The notes beneath the pieces are model-generated. The model did not search any database, had not been told where the DNA came from, and saw only the letters and a program-made list of their open reading frames with translations. Source: W11650 sp963545585 (GTDB taxonomy: Bacteria > Bacillota > Clostridia > Lachnospirales > Vallitaleaceae). Taken from it: 23,892 nucleotides of DNA. Location: contig CAUUKX010000023.1 in the NCBI GenBank assembly GCA_963545585.1, positions 1 through 23,892 of the forward strand, given 5' to 3'. Shown here piece by piece: positions 23,858-23,892 of this stretch; position 1 is the stretch's first letter; every line of letters begins with the position of its first letter. The position numbers and the translations under genes were made by a program.

Positions 23858-23892
23858 GACAACAAAACAAGTCCAACTATCCTGTTGAAGCC

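Overview
The window reads as chromosomal DNA of a mid-GC anaerobic Firmicute, most likely a Lachnospiraceae/Clostridia member. The basis is the gene families: Trep_Strep/MptD-type ECF transporters, YtrA-type GntR plus ABC, BlaI/M56 pairs, and a thiazoline-carboxylate-hydrolase-like protein. AGGAGG-type ribosome sites precede almost every gene, and sigma-A promoters with 17-nt spacers are common. This placement is inference. Every gene I can support, nineteen in all, lies on the minus strand, so the window reads from right to left.

In transcription order: (i) a BlaI-type repressor and a large M56/BlaR1-type membrane metallopeptidase (23656-20857), behind a promoter carrying two TACA-CT-TGTA boxes. 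(ii) A YtrA-type GntR repressor, an ABC ATPase and a large ABC-2 permease (20704-17376), with overlapping reading frames, a perfect-consensus promoter and an adjacent operator. (iii) A macro-domain protein with a C-terminal helix-turn-helix-like domain (17251-16118), then a von Willebrand A protein (15755-15090). Between them is a 126-bp inverted-repeat element that can fold as a three-way junction.

(iv) ECF module 2 (14877-12048): EcfT, a fused double ATPase, and an MptD/Trep_Strep-type S component, ended by a strong intrinsic terminator. (v) A TetR regulator (11799-11185) with a perfect 36-bp palindrome over its promoter. It leads ECF module 1 (S, T, fused ATPase), a heterodimeric ABC transporter of the exporter fold, and an L-2-amino-thiazoline-4-carboxylate-hydrolase-like protein, with a MATE transporter close behind (11123-2627). 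(vi) ychF and an amidohydrolase (2297-249).

The most interesting region is (iv)+(v), 4.0-15.1 kb. Two non-identical ECF modules share an operator-like site, GTTAG-N6-CTAAC. The first is fused to an ABC pair whose D-loops resemble those I associate with siderophore importers (IrtAB/YbtPQ), and to a putative thiazoline-ring hydrolase. My working hypothesis is a TetR-controlled system that takes up, and possibly opens, a thiazoline-containing metallophore or related heterocycle. This is inference; no substrate can be read from the sequence. I found no rRNA, tRNA, CRISPR array or transposase gene.
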